From an uncultured Porphyromonadaceae bacterium (GTDB lineage Bacteria > Bacteroidota > Bacteroidia > Bacteroidales > Muribaculaceae), in assembly GCA_900551515.1 (NCBI GenBank), contig URWH01000056.1:1-9936 (forward strand): a stretch of DNA of 9,936 nt, given 5' to 3'. Each line of letters begins with the position of its first letter. The stretch's first letter is position 1. The position numbers were made by a program, and so were the translations under genes. This document shows positions 1-7,894 of this stretch, one piece after another. The notes under the pieces were generated by a model. The model made no database searches. It had not been told where the DNA came from and saw only the letters and a list, made by a program, of their open reading frames with translations.

Positions 1-55
1 AATACAATTGTTGTTGAATTCCATGAGCTGTGTTGTAATTAATGTCACTTAAGCT

Positions 56-148
56 TCGCATATCTTGGCCGCTTTTCGCCCTGTTCCTCAGTCGTGTACC
101 TCGGTACACTCCTTCGTCGCAAGCCAAAAACCCGCTCAAGCTATGCGA
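56..148. repeat. Imperfect palindromic intergenic element, possible dispersed repeat
   Basis: The outer arms are 56-71 and 133-148, pairing at 13 of 16 positions as an inverted repeat. At the centre lies a perfect hairpin, GTGTACC (94-100) and GGTACAC (103-109), separated by TC. The element ends 53 bases before the start of the first isomerase gene. Its forward translation includes YLGTLLRR, a string I recall from spurious N-terminal extensions in Bacteroidales proteins; that is memory, not a search. It is therefore best read as a repeated intergenic element, not coding sequence. It could also act as a terminator for a gene to the left, but no T-tract follows the central hairpin. Confidence 0.5.
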
Positions 149-201
149 CCCTGCCGTCAACATTTATTATTAAACAAGCTCTAAAATTACATCAAGAATC
201 C

Positions 202-2115
202 ATGATAAAGAAAACTGTTATAGCGCTCTTCATTCTTGCCGTTGGCATTCCGTGTCAGGCGTTTGCGGCCGGTAAGAAGAAATCTGCCGATCCGACGGTG
301 ATGACTGTCGGCGGCCAGGATGTGAAGCTGAGCGAATTTGAATATCTTTATAAGAAAAACAACACTCAACAGTCGGCCGCTGTGTCGCTCGACGACTATA
401 TCAACATGTTTGTCGACTACAAGCTGAAGGTGCGTGCTGCACAGGATGCGGGCCTCGACACCACGGCCAATTACCTCAACGACATGCAGCGCTACCGTTC
501 GGAACTTGCCGCTCCTTACCTCGTCGACAAGGCGATGCGCGACAGCCTTATCAATGAGGCCTATGCACACCGTTGCGAAGTGGTGACCGTGCGTCATATC
601 ATACTGCCTGCCGAACGCCGCGCGCTGGCCGACAGCCTGCATGCGGCAGCTCTGGCCGGAGCCGATTTCGAGCAGATGGTGAGGAGTTACAGCGCAGACC
701 CCGCCGTGCCCACGACGGGCGGCTTGCTCAGCTTTACCGGCGCGCTTTATCCCTATCAGTTTGAAGACGCAGCCTTTACGACGGCTGTCGGCGAATTCTC
801 ACCGGTGTTTCAGACGCCCTACGGCTTGCATTTCATGAAAGTAGAGAGCCGTCGCGCCGATCCGGGCGAGGTGCGTGTGCGTCACATACTCAAGCAGATA
901 CAAGGCGGCGATTCCGCGCAGGCCAAAGCGCAGATCGACTCCATACATACCCTCCTAATGTCAGGCGCCGATTTTGCCGATATGGCATGCCGCGAAACGA
1001 TGGATCCGTCGGGACGCTCGAACGGCGGGCAGCTTCCATGGTTCGGCGTGGGACGCATGATACCTGAATTTGAAGCCGCCGCTTATGCTCTTGCCGACGG
1101 GCAGATTTCGGAACCTGTGCTTACGTCGGCCGGTTATCACATTCTTCTGCGCGAGGCTTTGCGGCCCACACCTCCCATTGATTCGGTGCGTCCGCTCCTC
1201 GAGAGGATCCTCGACGGCGACTATCGCAGCGGACTCGTGGTGCGTCGCACGCTTGAGCGTTACGGCCGCACGGCCGGTGCCAAAATCAACAGAAAAGCAC
1301 TGGCGTCAGTGGCCAAGGCTATCAATAAACACGGCGGACTCACCGATGCATGCCGTGCAGAGATCGCCGCTGTCAAAGCGCCGCTTTTCAGTCTCGGCAA
1401 GGAGAGCGTAGGCGCCGCCGATGTGCTCAGCAGCCTCGGAAGCTGCGACAACCGTAGCGCAGCGGAGATCATCGAGCTATTCAACAACAGCGCTGATGAG
1501 ATGATGCTCAGCCGGTTGCGCGCCCATTTCCTGGCCACCTTAGCTGACCGCGAGCCGGCTTACCGCAACCTGCTCAACGAATATTCCGACGGCATACTGC
1601 TCTACGAGATCAGCAACCGCGAGGTGTGGGACCGCGCCAACACCGATGCCGAAGGACTCGAAGCCTGTTTTAAAGCCCACCGCGACAATTACCGCTGGAA
1701 TGTGCCTCACTACCGCGGATATCTGGTCAGCGCCGTCAACGACACTATCGCCGACGATGCAGTGGCTTATCTCGGCACGCTGAATGTCGCTGACAACCAG
1801 CTGCCTACGGAGTTGCGCAAGAAATTCGGCACCAACGTGCGCATCGACCGCGTGATAGCCGGGCGCGGCAGCAATCCCATAGTCGACAACATAGCCTTCG
1901 GCGGCGAAGTGCCTGAACCCAACAGCCGCTGGAAAGCATGGCGCGGCTGGCGCGGCGCCGTGGTGGAGCAGCCTGAATATGCCACGGATGTGCGCGGCGC
2001 GGTGAGCATCGACTATCAGCAGCAGCTCGAAAAAGAATGGCTCGGACAATTGCACGACAAATATCCCGTGACCGTGTGGCGTGAGCGTCTGGCTCCTCTG
2101 ACTGCTAACGACTGA
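202..2115 (+). CDS. Secreted double-parvulin peptidyl-prolyl isomerase (PpiC/SurA family)
   Basis: 637-residue periplasmic foldase, predicted to catalyse cis-trans isomerisation of peptidyl-proline bonds in exported and outer-membrane proteins. The ATG at 202 is chosen because it begins a clean signal peptide (residues 1-22, Lys-Lys then a hydrophobic stretch, likely cleavage after AFA). An in-frame GTG at 94 would bury this peptide inside a repeat-like leader. Two parvulin domains follow at about 125-217 and 223-318. Each has the N-terminal RHI histidine (H132, H228) and the C-terminal YGLHF/GYHIL histidine (H210, H313), so both look potentially active. Residues 320-637 are a long C-terminal region that I cannot assign to a domain. 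No convincing TAnnTTTG box is visible upstream, so its promoter may lie to the left of the window. A strong hairpin follows, separating it from the next gene. The family call is firm; the substrates are inferred. Confidence 0.9.
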   Translation: MIKKTVIALFILAVGIPCQAFAAGKKKSADPTVMTVGGQDVKLSEFEYLYKKNNTQQSAAVSLDDYINMFVDYKLKVRAAQDAGLDTTANYLNDMQRYRSELAAPYLVDKAMRDSLINEAYAHRCEVVTVRHIILPAERRALADSLHAAALAGADFEQMVRSYSADPAVPTTGGLLSFTGALYPYQFEDAAFTTAVGEFSPVFQTPYGLHFMKVESRRADPGEVRVRHILKQIQGGDSAQAKAQIDSIHTLLMSGADFADMACRETMDPSGRSNGGQLPWFGVGRMIPEFEAAAYALADGQISEPVLTSAGYHILLREALRPTPPIDSVRPLLERILDGDYRSGLVVRRTLERYGRTAGAKINRKALASVAKAINKHGGLTDACRAEIAAVKAPLFSLGKESVGAADVLSSLGSCDNRSAAEIIELFNNSADEMMLSRLRAHFLATLADREPAYRNLLNEYSDGILLYEISNREVWDRANTDAEGLEACFKAHRDNYRWNVPHYRGYLVSAVNDTIADDAVAYLGTLNVADNQLPTELRKKFGTNVRIDRVIAGRGSNPIVDNIAFGGEVPEPNSRWKAWRGWRGAVVEQPEYATDVRGAVSIDYQQQLEKEWLGQLHDKYPVTVWRERLAPLTAND

Positions 2116-2148
2116 TATAATAGCCGTCTGTTTTGAAAAATATTGTTA

Positions 2149-2174
2149 ATAGCCCGCGATTCGTCGCGGGCTAT
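2149..2174. terminator. Hairpin terminator after the first isomerase gene
   Basis: A perfect 11-bp inverted repeat (2149-2159 with 2164-2174, core AGCCCGCGA) closes on a TTCG tetraloop, 33 bases after the stop codon. The downstream T-run is short (CATTTTC at 2179-2185), so it is not a textbook intrinsic terminator. Stem strength and position between two genes still favour termination. Confidence 0.7.
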
Positions 2175-2219
2175 CGTCATTTTCGCAAAGTGGATGCTGT
2201 GTGAATGAGCAAAAATTAG

Positions 2220-2227
2220 TAATTTTG
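2220..2227 (+). promoter_or_regulatory. Candidate -7 box upstream of the SurA-like gene
   Basis: TAATTTTG fits the Bacteroidetes housekeeping -7 consensus TAnnTTTG. It sits between the preceding hairpin and the GTG start at 2270, giving a leader of roughly 35 bases. No exact TTTG lies about 20 bases upstream; only a TG-rich stretch near 2196-2203 could serve as a weak -33 element. The assignment is therefore weaker than for the two promoters further right. Confidence 0.5.
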
Positions 2228-2269
2228 GCGAGATAAACCGAAAATAAAACAATTAGCATCATAAACGAC

Positions 2270-3643
2270 GTGAAAATACTCCGATATGCAATGGCGGCGC
2301 TCTACGCTCTGATGGCGATGGCAGCCGTGGCTCAGAACAATATAGCCGAAGAAGTGGCATGGGTGGTCGGCGACCAGCCGATATGGAAGTCGGAAATCGA
2401 GGAGCAGTACAACAACATGCAGTATGAACGCATGTCGATCAACGGCGACCCCTACTGCATTATCCCCGAACAGATGGCCATAGAAAAGCTCTATCTGCAT
2501 CAGGCCGACATCGACACAGTCACAGTGCCCGACGCTTCGGTGATGGCCGAAGTGGACTCGCGCCTCAACTACTACATCTCGCAGCTCGGCTCGCGCGAGA
2601 AGATGGAACAGTATTTCCGCAAAACGATGCCCGAGATGCGCGAATCGATGATCGATATGGTGCGCAACTCCTACCGCGTGCGCAGCGTCCAGCAGTCGCT
2701 GACCAAGGACATCAAAGCCACGCCGTCGGATGTGCGCCGCTATTTCGATGCCATGCCCAAGGACAGTATCCCGTTCGTGCCTCTGCAGGTGGAAGTGCAG
2801 ATACTGACACTAAATCCCGTGATACCGCGACAGGAAATAGAGGATATCAAAGCCCGCCTCCGTGATTATACCGACAGGGTAAACCGTGGCGAGAGCGAGT
2901 TTTCGACACTCGCCATCCTCTATTCCGAGGACAAAGGCACAGCTGTGCGCAGCGGCGAGACAGGCTTCATGGGCCGTGCGCAGATGGATCCGGAATATGC
3001 CGCCGTGGCTTTCAACCTCAGCGATCCCAAAAAAGTGTCGAAAATAGTTGAAAGCCAGTATGGCTATCATATCATCCAGCTTATAGAGAAACGCGGCGAC
3101 CGCATCAACACGCGTCACATACTGCTTCGTCCGCGAGTGTCGGACAACGATCTGACCGATGCCGTCAACCGTCTCGACTCGGTGCGCACTGATATGGTCG
3201 ACAACAAGAAATTCACCTTTGAAGAAGCCGTGGCCTATCTGTCGCAGGACAAAGACACCCGCAACAACCGCGGCGTGATGGTCAATCCGCAGGACGGAAC
3301 GCCGCAATTTGAGATGGCGGAGCTGCCGCAGGAAGTGGCCAAGATGGTCAACGATCTGCAGGAAGGCGAAGTGTCGGTGCCCTTCATCATGATTGATCCG
3401 AAGCTCAACCGCGAGGTGGTGGCCATGGTGAAACTGACACGCCGCATCCCGGGTCACAAAGCCAATGTGGCCGACGACTATCAGCTCATCAAAGACATGT
3501 ATGAGAATTCCGAACGCGACGCGTTGCTCAAACGCTGGCTCGAAAATAAAATCCGCGACACTTACGTGCGTATCGAACCGGGATGGCGCAACTGCGAATT
3601 CGTTCATTCCGGATGGATCAAAGAGGGCACGGCAACCAAATGA
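2270..3643 (+). CDS. SurA-like periplasmic chaperone with two parvulin domains
   Basis: 457-residue protein that probably chaperones outer-membrane proteins across the periplasm. The GTG at 2270 is preferred: it gives Lys-Ile-Leu-Arg followed by a hydrophobic segment and a cleavage region near AVAQ (about residue 21). The next in-frame ATG, at 2291, would cut off the basic n-region. Residues 25-165 form a SurA-like helical N-terminal part. Parvulin domain 1 spans about 172-275 and domain 2 about 277-390. Both domains look degenerate. Domain 1 has Q177 where the RHIL histidine is expected but keeps GYHI (H267). Domain 2 keeps RHILL (H283) but lacks a GYHI equivalent (REVVAMVKL near 381-389). 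Chaperone function may thus outweigh isomerase activity. It lies 68 bases before the OstA-like gene with no terminator or promoter visible between them, suggesting co-transcription. SurA-like is a family-level call; orthology to Escherichia coli SurA is not claimed. Confidence 0.87.
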   Translation: MKILRYAMAALYALMAMAAVAQNNIAEEVAWVVGDQPIWKSEIEEQYNNMQYERMSINGDPYCIIPEQMAIEKLYLHQADIDTVTVPDASVMAEVDSRLNYYISQLGSREKMEQYFRKTMPEMRESMIDMVRNSYRVRSVQQSLTKDIKATPSDVRRYFDAMPKDSIPFVPLQVEVQILTLNPVIPRQEIEDIKARLRDYTDRVNRGESEFSTLAILYSEDKGTAVRSGETGFMGRAQMDPEYAAVAFNLSDPKKVSKIVESQYGYHIIQLIEKRGDRINTRHILLRPRVSDNDLTDAVNRLDSVRTDMVDNKKFTFEEAVAYLSQDKDTRNNRGVMVNPQDGTPQFEMAELPQEVAKMVNDLQEGEVSVPFIMIDPKLNREVVAMVKLTRRIPGHKANVADDYQLIKDMYENSERDALLKRWLENKIRDTYVRIEPGWRNCEFVHSGWIKEGTATK

Positions 3644-3711
3644 TGCCGCCGTCAGCAGTCTGAAGATAAAATAACGATACACGCCGTCATCGCCGTTAAC
3701 GCCCAAAGGAA

Positions 3712-5688
3712 ATGCGCAGTGTGAAAAAACAAAGCTCCGGCTCCGGCCGCAAGCCGCTACTGACCTTAGCGGCGTGCCTGATGCTCCTGTTGCTGCCGTC
3801 GCTCATCTTCGCGGTGACCCAGACCTCCCGGCCCAAGAGCAAAGCCGGCCGCCGCACTCCGGCATCCAAAGTGATCAAGCCCACCATACCTACTGCCGAC
3901 CGCTCGCAGTCGAACAAAGTGTTTCTGGAATACGCCGATATGCTCCACTACGAGGAAAACCTGATGAACCCTCACGAAGAGCAGTATCAGGTGCTGAACG
4001 GCAACGTGAAGCTTCGCAAGGGAGGCATGTTCATGTACTGCGACAGCGCCTACGTCTACGAAGCCACCAACTCGTTTGAAGCTTTCGGCAACGTGCGCAT
4101 GGAGCAGGGCGACACCCTGTTTGTCTATGCCGACTATCTCGACTATGACGGCATTGAGGAAGAAGCTATCCTCTATGCCGACGCCGGCAAGAAAGTGCGA
4201 CTGAAAAACCGCGACGTGACACTGACCACCGACGTGTTTCACTACGACATGCTCAACGAGATCGGTTTCTACGACGTAGGCGGTGAGATCAGCGACCGCA
4301 CCAACGTGCTGACATCGTGGGAGGGCGAATATTATCCCCGGACCAAAGACGCCTATTTCAATATTGATGTGCATCTGGTGAGCCGCCGCCCGAAAGATGT
4401 GCTCTACATCAACACCGACTCGCTCGAATACAACACCGCCACCCATGTGGCCGAGCTGGTGAGCCCGAGCGAGATCATCAATAACGACGGCACCATCTAC
4501 ACTTCGTCGGGCACCTACAACACCGACACCGGTGTGGCCGACCTCTATAAACGGTCGACCGTGCACACCCGCCGCGGCAACACGCTCACCGGCGACACTC
4601 TGTTCTACGACCGCGCGCGCCAGTATGGCGAGGCTTTCGGCTCGATGGTGCTCACCGATTCGGCCCGGCAGAGCTCGCTCCACGGCGACTACGGCTTCTA
4701 CGACGAAGTGCGCGACAGCGCTTTCGTGACCGGCCGCGCCCTGGCCAAAGAATACTCCAAAGGCGACACCCTCTATCTGCACGGCGACACCATCATAGCC
4801 TGCCTCGACCTGGCCGATTCGACCAAGGTGACCAACGTGTTTCACCGAGTGCGGTTCTACCGTTACGATCTGCAGGGCCTCTGCGACTCGCTGAGCCTCA
4901 CCGAGCGCGACTCGCTGATGTGGATGTACCGCCATCCGATAGTGTGGAGCGGCGAGCGGCAGATATTCGGCAATCAGATAAATGTGCATCTTGCCGATTC
5001 GACAGTCGACTGGGCCCGTCTGCCACTGACCGGCGTGATGGCCGAACATATACTCGAGGATTGCTACAATCAGCTGTCGGGCGACGACCTGACGGCCTGG
5101 TTTGCCGATTCGACAGTAGAGCGGATGTATGCCGAGGGCAGCGTGCAACTGATGGTGTTCCCGATGGAGTCGGATTCGTCATATAATAAATATGCGTTTG
5201 TCGAGAGCAGCTTCATGGACTCATATTTCAACGGGCAGTCGATTAAAAGTATCCATTTCTGGCCCGAGACCACCTCGACTGTCACGCCGCTCTATCTGGC
5301 CAAGCGCAACGCCTATTTCCTGCCTAAATTCCTGTGGTATGGCGACTTGCGGCCAATGTCGCCTGAGGATGTGATGATAGTGCCCGATGCGATGATCGAG
5401 TTGCTCAACACGGCGAGCACCGAGACCTCGGCGGTCAACACACCCAATTACCCGAAACGTGACACCGCTAAGCCCAACCCCAATGCTCCCGACGACCGCC
5501 GCACCGTAGAAAAAGCAGCTCCCGCCGGCGAATCGACGGCAAAGCCCGAAAGCACGGGGCGGCGCCGGCACTCGACCGACATCAACGGACGTGGACGTAA
5601 CCCCGGACGCGGACGTACTCCGGTTGTCACCGGCAACAAAATGGTGGATGGCGCAAAAGTGATGGAGAGCGAATCCCTTCAGCAGTAA
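3712..5688 (+). CDS. OstA/LptA-like outer-membrane biogenesis protein
   Basis: 658-residue envelope protein of the OstA-like family found in Bacteroidota, related to the LptA and LptD N-terminal beta-jellyroll that binds lipopolysaccharide in transit to the outer membrane. A basic n-region and hydrophobic segment (residues 15-35) look like a signal peptide or anchor. Repeated beta-strand units occupy about 70-360, with recurring GDTL motifs (133-136, 294-297, 351-354) and many xYxDxLxY-type turns. Residues 370-565 continue with related ADST motifs. The tail from about 570 to 658 is Pro/Thr/Ala/Arg-rich, with RGR repeats, and is probably disordered. The start is ambiguous: ATG 3712 has an AAAGGA only one base upstream, while GTG 3721 lies ten bases beyond it; ATG is kept because Bacteroidota rarely rely on Shine-Dalgarno pairing. 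Its place after a SurA-like gene fits outer-membrane assembly. Direct lipopolysaccharide binding is inferred from the family. Confidence 0.85.
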   Translation: MRSVKKQSSGSGRKPLLTLAACLMLLLLPSLIFAVTQTSRPKSKAGRRTPASKVIKPTIPTADRSQSNKVFLEYADMLHYEENLMNPHEEQYQVLNGNVKLRKGGMFMYCDSAYVYEATNSFEAFGNVRMEQGDTLFVYADYLDYDGIEEEAILYADAGKKVRLKNRDVTLTTDVFHYDMLNEIGFYDVGGEISDRTNVLTSWEGEYYPRTKDAYFNIDVHLVSRRPKDVLYINTDSLEYNTATHVAELVSPSEIINNDGTIYTSSGTYNTDTGVADLYKRSTVHTRRGNTLTGDTLFYDRARQYGEAFGSMVLTDSARQSSLHGDYGFYDEVRDSAFVTGRALAKEYSKGDTLYLHGDTIIACLDLADSTKVTNVFHRVRFYRYDLQGLCDSLSLTERDSLMWMYRHPIVWSGERQIFGNQINVHLADSTVDWARLPLTGVMAEHILEDCYNQLSGDDLTAWFADSTVERMYAEGSVQLMVFPMESDSSYNKYAFVESSFMDSYFNGQSIKSIHFWPETTSTVTPLYLAKRNAYFLPKFLWYGDLRPMSPEDVMIVPDAMIELLNTASTETSAVNTPNYPKRDTAKPNPNAPDDRRTVEKAAPAGESTAKPESTGRRRHSTDINGRGRNPGRGRTPVVTGNKMVDGAKVMESESLQQ

Positions 5689-5699
5689 TTCCTATATCT

Positions 5700-5816
5700 T
5701 CTGCCATTTCTCTCCCTTTGCCCTTTAGTCCTTTTGTTCCTTTTACCCCTTCTGTCTCTTCTGCCCTTCTGCCCTTCTGCCCTTCTGTTCCATCTGCCCT
5801 TCTGGCCTTCTGTTTT
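5700..5816. repeat. Pyrimidine-rich tract with 8-bp tandem repeats
   Basis: This stretch of the plus strand is almost entirely C and T with scattered G. It contains three exact head-to-tail copies of CTTCTGCC (5758-5781), a partial fourth (5782-5787), and degenerate copies further on (near 5793-5812). It lies between the OstA-like stop codon and the mutL promoter and carries no credible gene; reading frames through it give only low-complexity peptides. Such purine/pyrimidine tracts are prone to slippage and non-B DNA. I see no hairpin terminator for the OstA-like gene here. Confidence 0.75.
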
Positions 5817-5867
5817 AAGTTATCGACATTTTCTCGACAACCGAAGCCGGAACTGTAGAAAACGCAT

Positions 5868-5899
5868 TTTGGCGGCGTGGGCGCAGAGTAGTAACTTTG
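5868..5899 (+). promoter_or_regulatory. Bacteroidetes-type promoter for mutL
   Basis: TTTG at 5868-5871 and TAACTTTG at 5892-5899 match the -33 and TAnnTTTG -7 elements, with a 20-base spacer. Transcription should begin near 5905, leaving a leader of about 20 bases before the ATG. This gives mutL its own transcription start, separate from the envelope genes upstream. Confidence 0.75.
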
Positions 5900-5924
5900 C
5901 AAGGTTAATCCAAAACAAACGAAC

Positions 5925-7847
5925 ATGAGCGATATCATCCGACTACTTCCCGATTCAGTGGCCAACCAGATAGCTGCCGGAGAGGTGATACAGCGACCTG
6001 CATCAGTGGTTAAAGAGCTGGTGGAGAATGCTGTGGATGCCGGTGCGACAAGCGTGGATGTCATAATCCGCGATGCAGGCCGCACGCTCATTCAGGTGGT
6101 GGACAACGGTAAAGGGATGACCGAGACCGACGCCCGCATGGCGTTTGAACGGCATGCCACGTCGAAGATCGTCAAGGCCGACGACCTGTTTTCGCTCCAC
6201 ACCATGGGATTCCGCGGCGAGGCGCTCGCGTCGATATGCGCCGTGGCGCAGGTGGAGCTGCGCACCCGCACCGCCGACGCCGAGCTCGGCACGCGGCTCG
6301 AGATAAACGGTTCGCGCGTGGAGGCTCAGGAGCCAACGGCATGCCCTACAGGGTGCAATATGATGGTCAAAAACCTCTTCTTCAACGTGCCCGCGCGCCG
6401 CAAATTCCTCAAGAAAGATCCTGTAGAGTTCGCCAACATCACGCGCGAATTCGAGCGGATGGCGCTCGTGAATCCCGATGTCGATTTCAAGCTGATCCAC
6501 AATGACACGATGGTGCATCAGCTCATGCGCGGATCGCTCAAGCAGCGCATTTCCGACCTCTACGGCAAGACGGTTGAACGGCAGCTGATACCGGTGAGCA
6601 CGTCGACCTCGATAGTAAGCATCGAAGGCTTCACGGGGATGCCCGAACATGCACGCCGGCGCAATGCGCTCCAGTTTCTGATGGTTAACGGCCGCCACAT
6701 GCGTCACCCTTATTTCCACAAAGCCGTGATGATGTGCTACGAGCCGCTGATAGCGGCCGACCAGCAGCCCAACTACTTCCTGAACTTCACCGTCGATCCC
6801 TCGACCATCGACGTGAATATCCACCCGACAAAAAACGAGATAAAATTTGAAAACGAAGCGGCAATCTGGCAGATACTGATGGCTGCCGTCAAAGAGGCTC
6901 TCGGACGGTTCAACGCCATGCCCGGTATAGACTTTGAATCGGCCGACGGCATCGAGATTCCGGTGTTCAATCCCAACGCAAAGGGCGACCACAGCGTGGA
7001 GATTGACAGCGGCTACAACCCCTTTGTCGGGACTACGGGCTCCTCCATGCCGCCGTCGGGCGTTGGCGTGTCGTCATCGTCGCCCTTCCATCGCCAGGGT
7101 GTAGCTTCCGACTGGGACAAGCTTTATGAAGGCTTCATGTCGTGCGGCGGAGAGCGCCGCAGCGGCACACAGGAAGCCGGCACTCTCGACGATATGATGC
7201 TGACGGGCACAGTGGAGAGTCGTGCCACGGCTCCCGATGCGGTCGGCGATATCTTTGACGGCAGCGATGACGGCAACGTGCCGCACGACTCCACCTCGAC
7301 GATACAGGTGCGTAACCGGTTCATCCTCTCGGCCTCCGTGTCGGGGGTGATGGTCATCGACCAGCACCGCGCGCATGTGAAAGTGCTCTACGAACGCTAT
7401 CTGGCATCTCTGCGTGCCGGCAATGCGGGTGTGCAGCAAGTGCTTTTTCCTGAGGTGATACGGCTGTCGGCGTCGCAGAATGCCGTGCTATTGGCCATTG
7501 CCGATTATGTCCGGGGCATAGGTTTCGGGTTGTCGTTTCTGGGCGATAACGCGTGGAGCGTCACTGCCGTGCCTTCGATGCTCGGCGATGTCAGCGCCAC
7601 CGAAACGATAATGCACATAGTGGAGGACGCGACGGATGAGGTGGACCGTGCCGCCGACACTGTGATGGAGCGGATAGCGCTGTCGATGGCCCGCAGTGCA
7701 GCCATAACGGCCGGGCGTAAGCTCACCGACGCTGAGCGAGAGCATCTTATCGGCGAACTGCTGCGATTGCCGTCGCCCAACTATACGCCTGACGGTTTGC
7801 CCGTTATAAGAATGATTTCAGAACAGGATCTTGAAAAATTGTTTTGA
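5925..7847 (+). CDS. mutL: DNA mismatch repair protein MutL
   Basis: 640-residue GHKL ATPase that couples MutS mismatch recognition to downstream repair factors in the cytoplasm. The ATPase domain (about 1-330) is highly conserved: QIAAGEV at 15-21, KELVEN with E31 and N35 (Escherichia coli E29 and N33 equivalents), DNGKGM from D60, HATS at 77-80, GFRGEAL at 95-101 and the TIDVNIHPTKNEIKF region near 294-308. A variable, Ser/Gly-rich linker runs from about 345 to 455, and the C-terminal dimerisation domain from about 458 to 640. In that domain, the endonuclease signature DQHA(X)2E(X)4E reads DQHRAHVKVLYE (479-490), losing the Ala and the first Glu. The usual CPHGRP metal-site motif is replaced by NYTPDGLPV near 619-627. 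Nicking activity is therefore doubtful. The gene has a good promoter of its own and ends only 47 bases before the next gene. Confidence 0.97.
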   Translation: MSDIIRLLPDSVANQIAAGEVIQRPASVVKELVENAVDAGATSVDVIIRDAGRTLIQVVDNGKGMTETDARMAFERHATSKIVKADDLFSLHTMGFRGEALASICAVAQVELRTRTADAELGTRLEINGSRVEAQEPTACPTGCNMMVKNLFFNVPARRKFLKKDPVEFANITREFERMALVNPDVDFKLIHNDTMVHQLMRGSLKQRISDLYGKTVERQLIPVSTSTSIVSIEGFTGMPEHARRRNALQFLMVNGRHMRHPYFHKAVMMCYEPLIAADQQPNYFLNFTVDPSTIDVNIHPTKNEIKFENEAAIWQILMAAVKEALGRFNAMPGIDFESADGIEIPVFNPNAKGDHSVEIDSGYNPFVGTTGSSMPPSGVGVSSSSPFHRQGVASDWDKLYEGFMSCGGERRSGTQEAGTLDDMMLTGTVESRATAPDAVGDIFDGSDDGNVPHDSTSTIQVRNRFILSASVSGVMVIDQHRAHVKVLYERYLASLRAGNAGVQQVLFPEVIRLSASQNAVLLAIADYVRGIGFGLSFLGDNAWSVTAVPSMLGDVSATETIMHIVEDATDEVDRAADTVMERIALSMARSAAITAGRKLTDAEREHLIGELLRLPSPNYTPDGLPVIRMISEQDLEKLF

Positions 7848-7853
7848 AATAGA

Positions 7854-7885
7854 TTTGGCCTTTGAATAAAAACTGACTATATTTG
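7854..7885 (+). promoter_or_regulatory. Bacteroidetes-type promoter for the HU/SPOR gene
   Basis: TTTG at 7854-7857 and TATATTTG at 7878-7885 match the -33 and -7 consensus with a 20-base spacer. The promoter begins seven bases after the mutL stop codon. The predicted transcription start near 7891 is only a few bases before the ATG at 7895, so the message would have a very short leader or be nearly leaderless. Confidence 0.72.
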
Positions 7886-7894
7886 TAACCGAAT

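Noticed and set aside
94..201. GTG at 94 as start of the first isomerase, adding 36 residues
   Set aside because: The added residues come from the palindromic element and would place the signal peptide internally; ATG 202 gives a normal signal peptide.
253..258. Cysteine at residue 18 of the first isomerase as a lipoprotein lipobox
   Set aside because: The preceding residues (GIP) do not fit the lipobox pattern, and an AFA cleavage site lies just downstream.
3766..5148. Long 460-residue open frame on the minus strand
   Set aside because: It lies wholly opposite the OstA-like gene, is His/Val/Gly-rich as expected for antisense shadow sequence, and resembles no family.
5734..5928. Plus-strand 64-residue open frame before mutL
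   Set aside because: The peptide is mostly Leu/Pro/Phe/Ser translated from the repeat tract, and it covers the mutL promoter.
5627..6091. Minus-strand open frame through the pyrimidine tract and the start of mutL
   Set aside because: Its middle is low-complexity Lys/Gly/Glu/Arg translation of the repeat tract and its start overlaps the conserved mutL 5' end.
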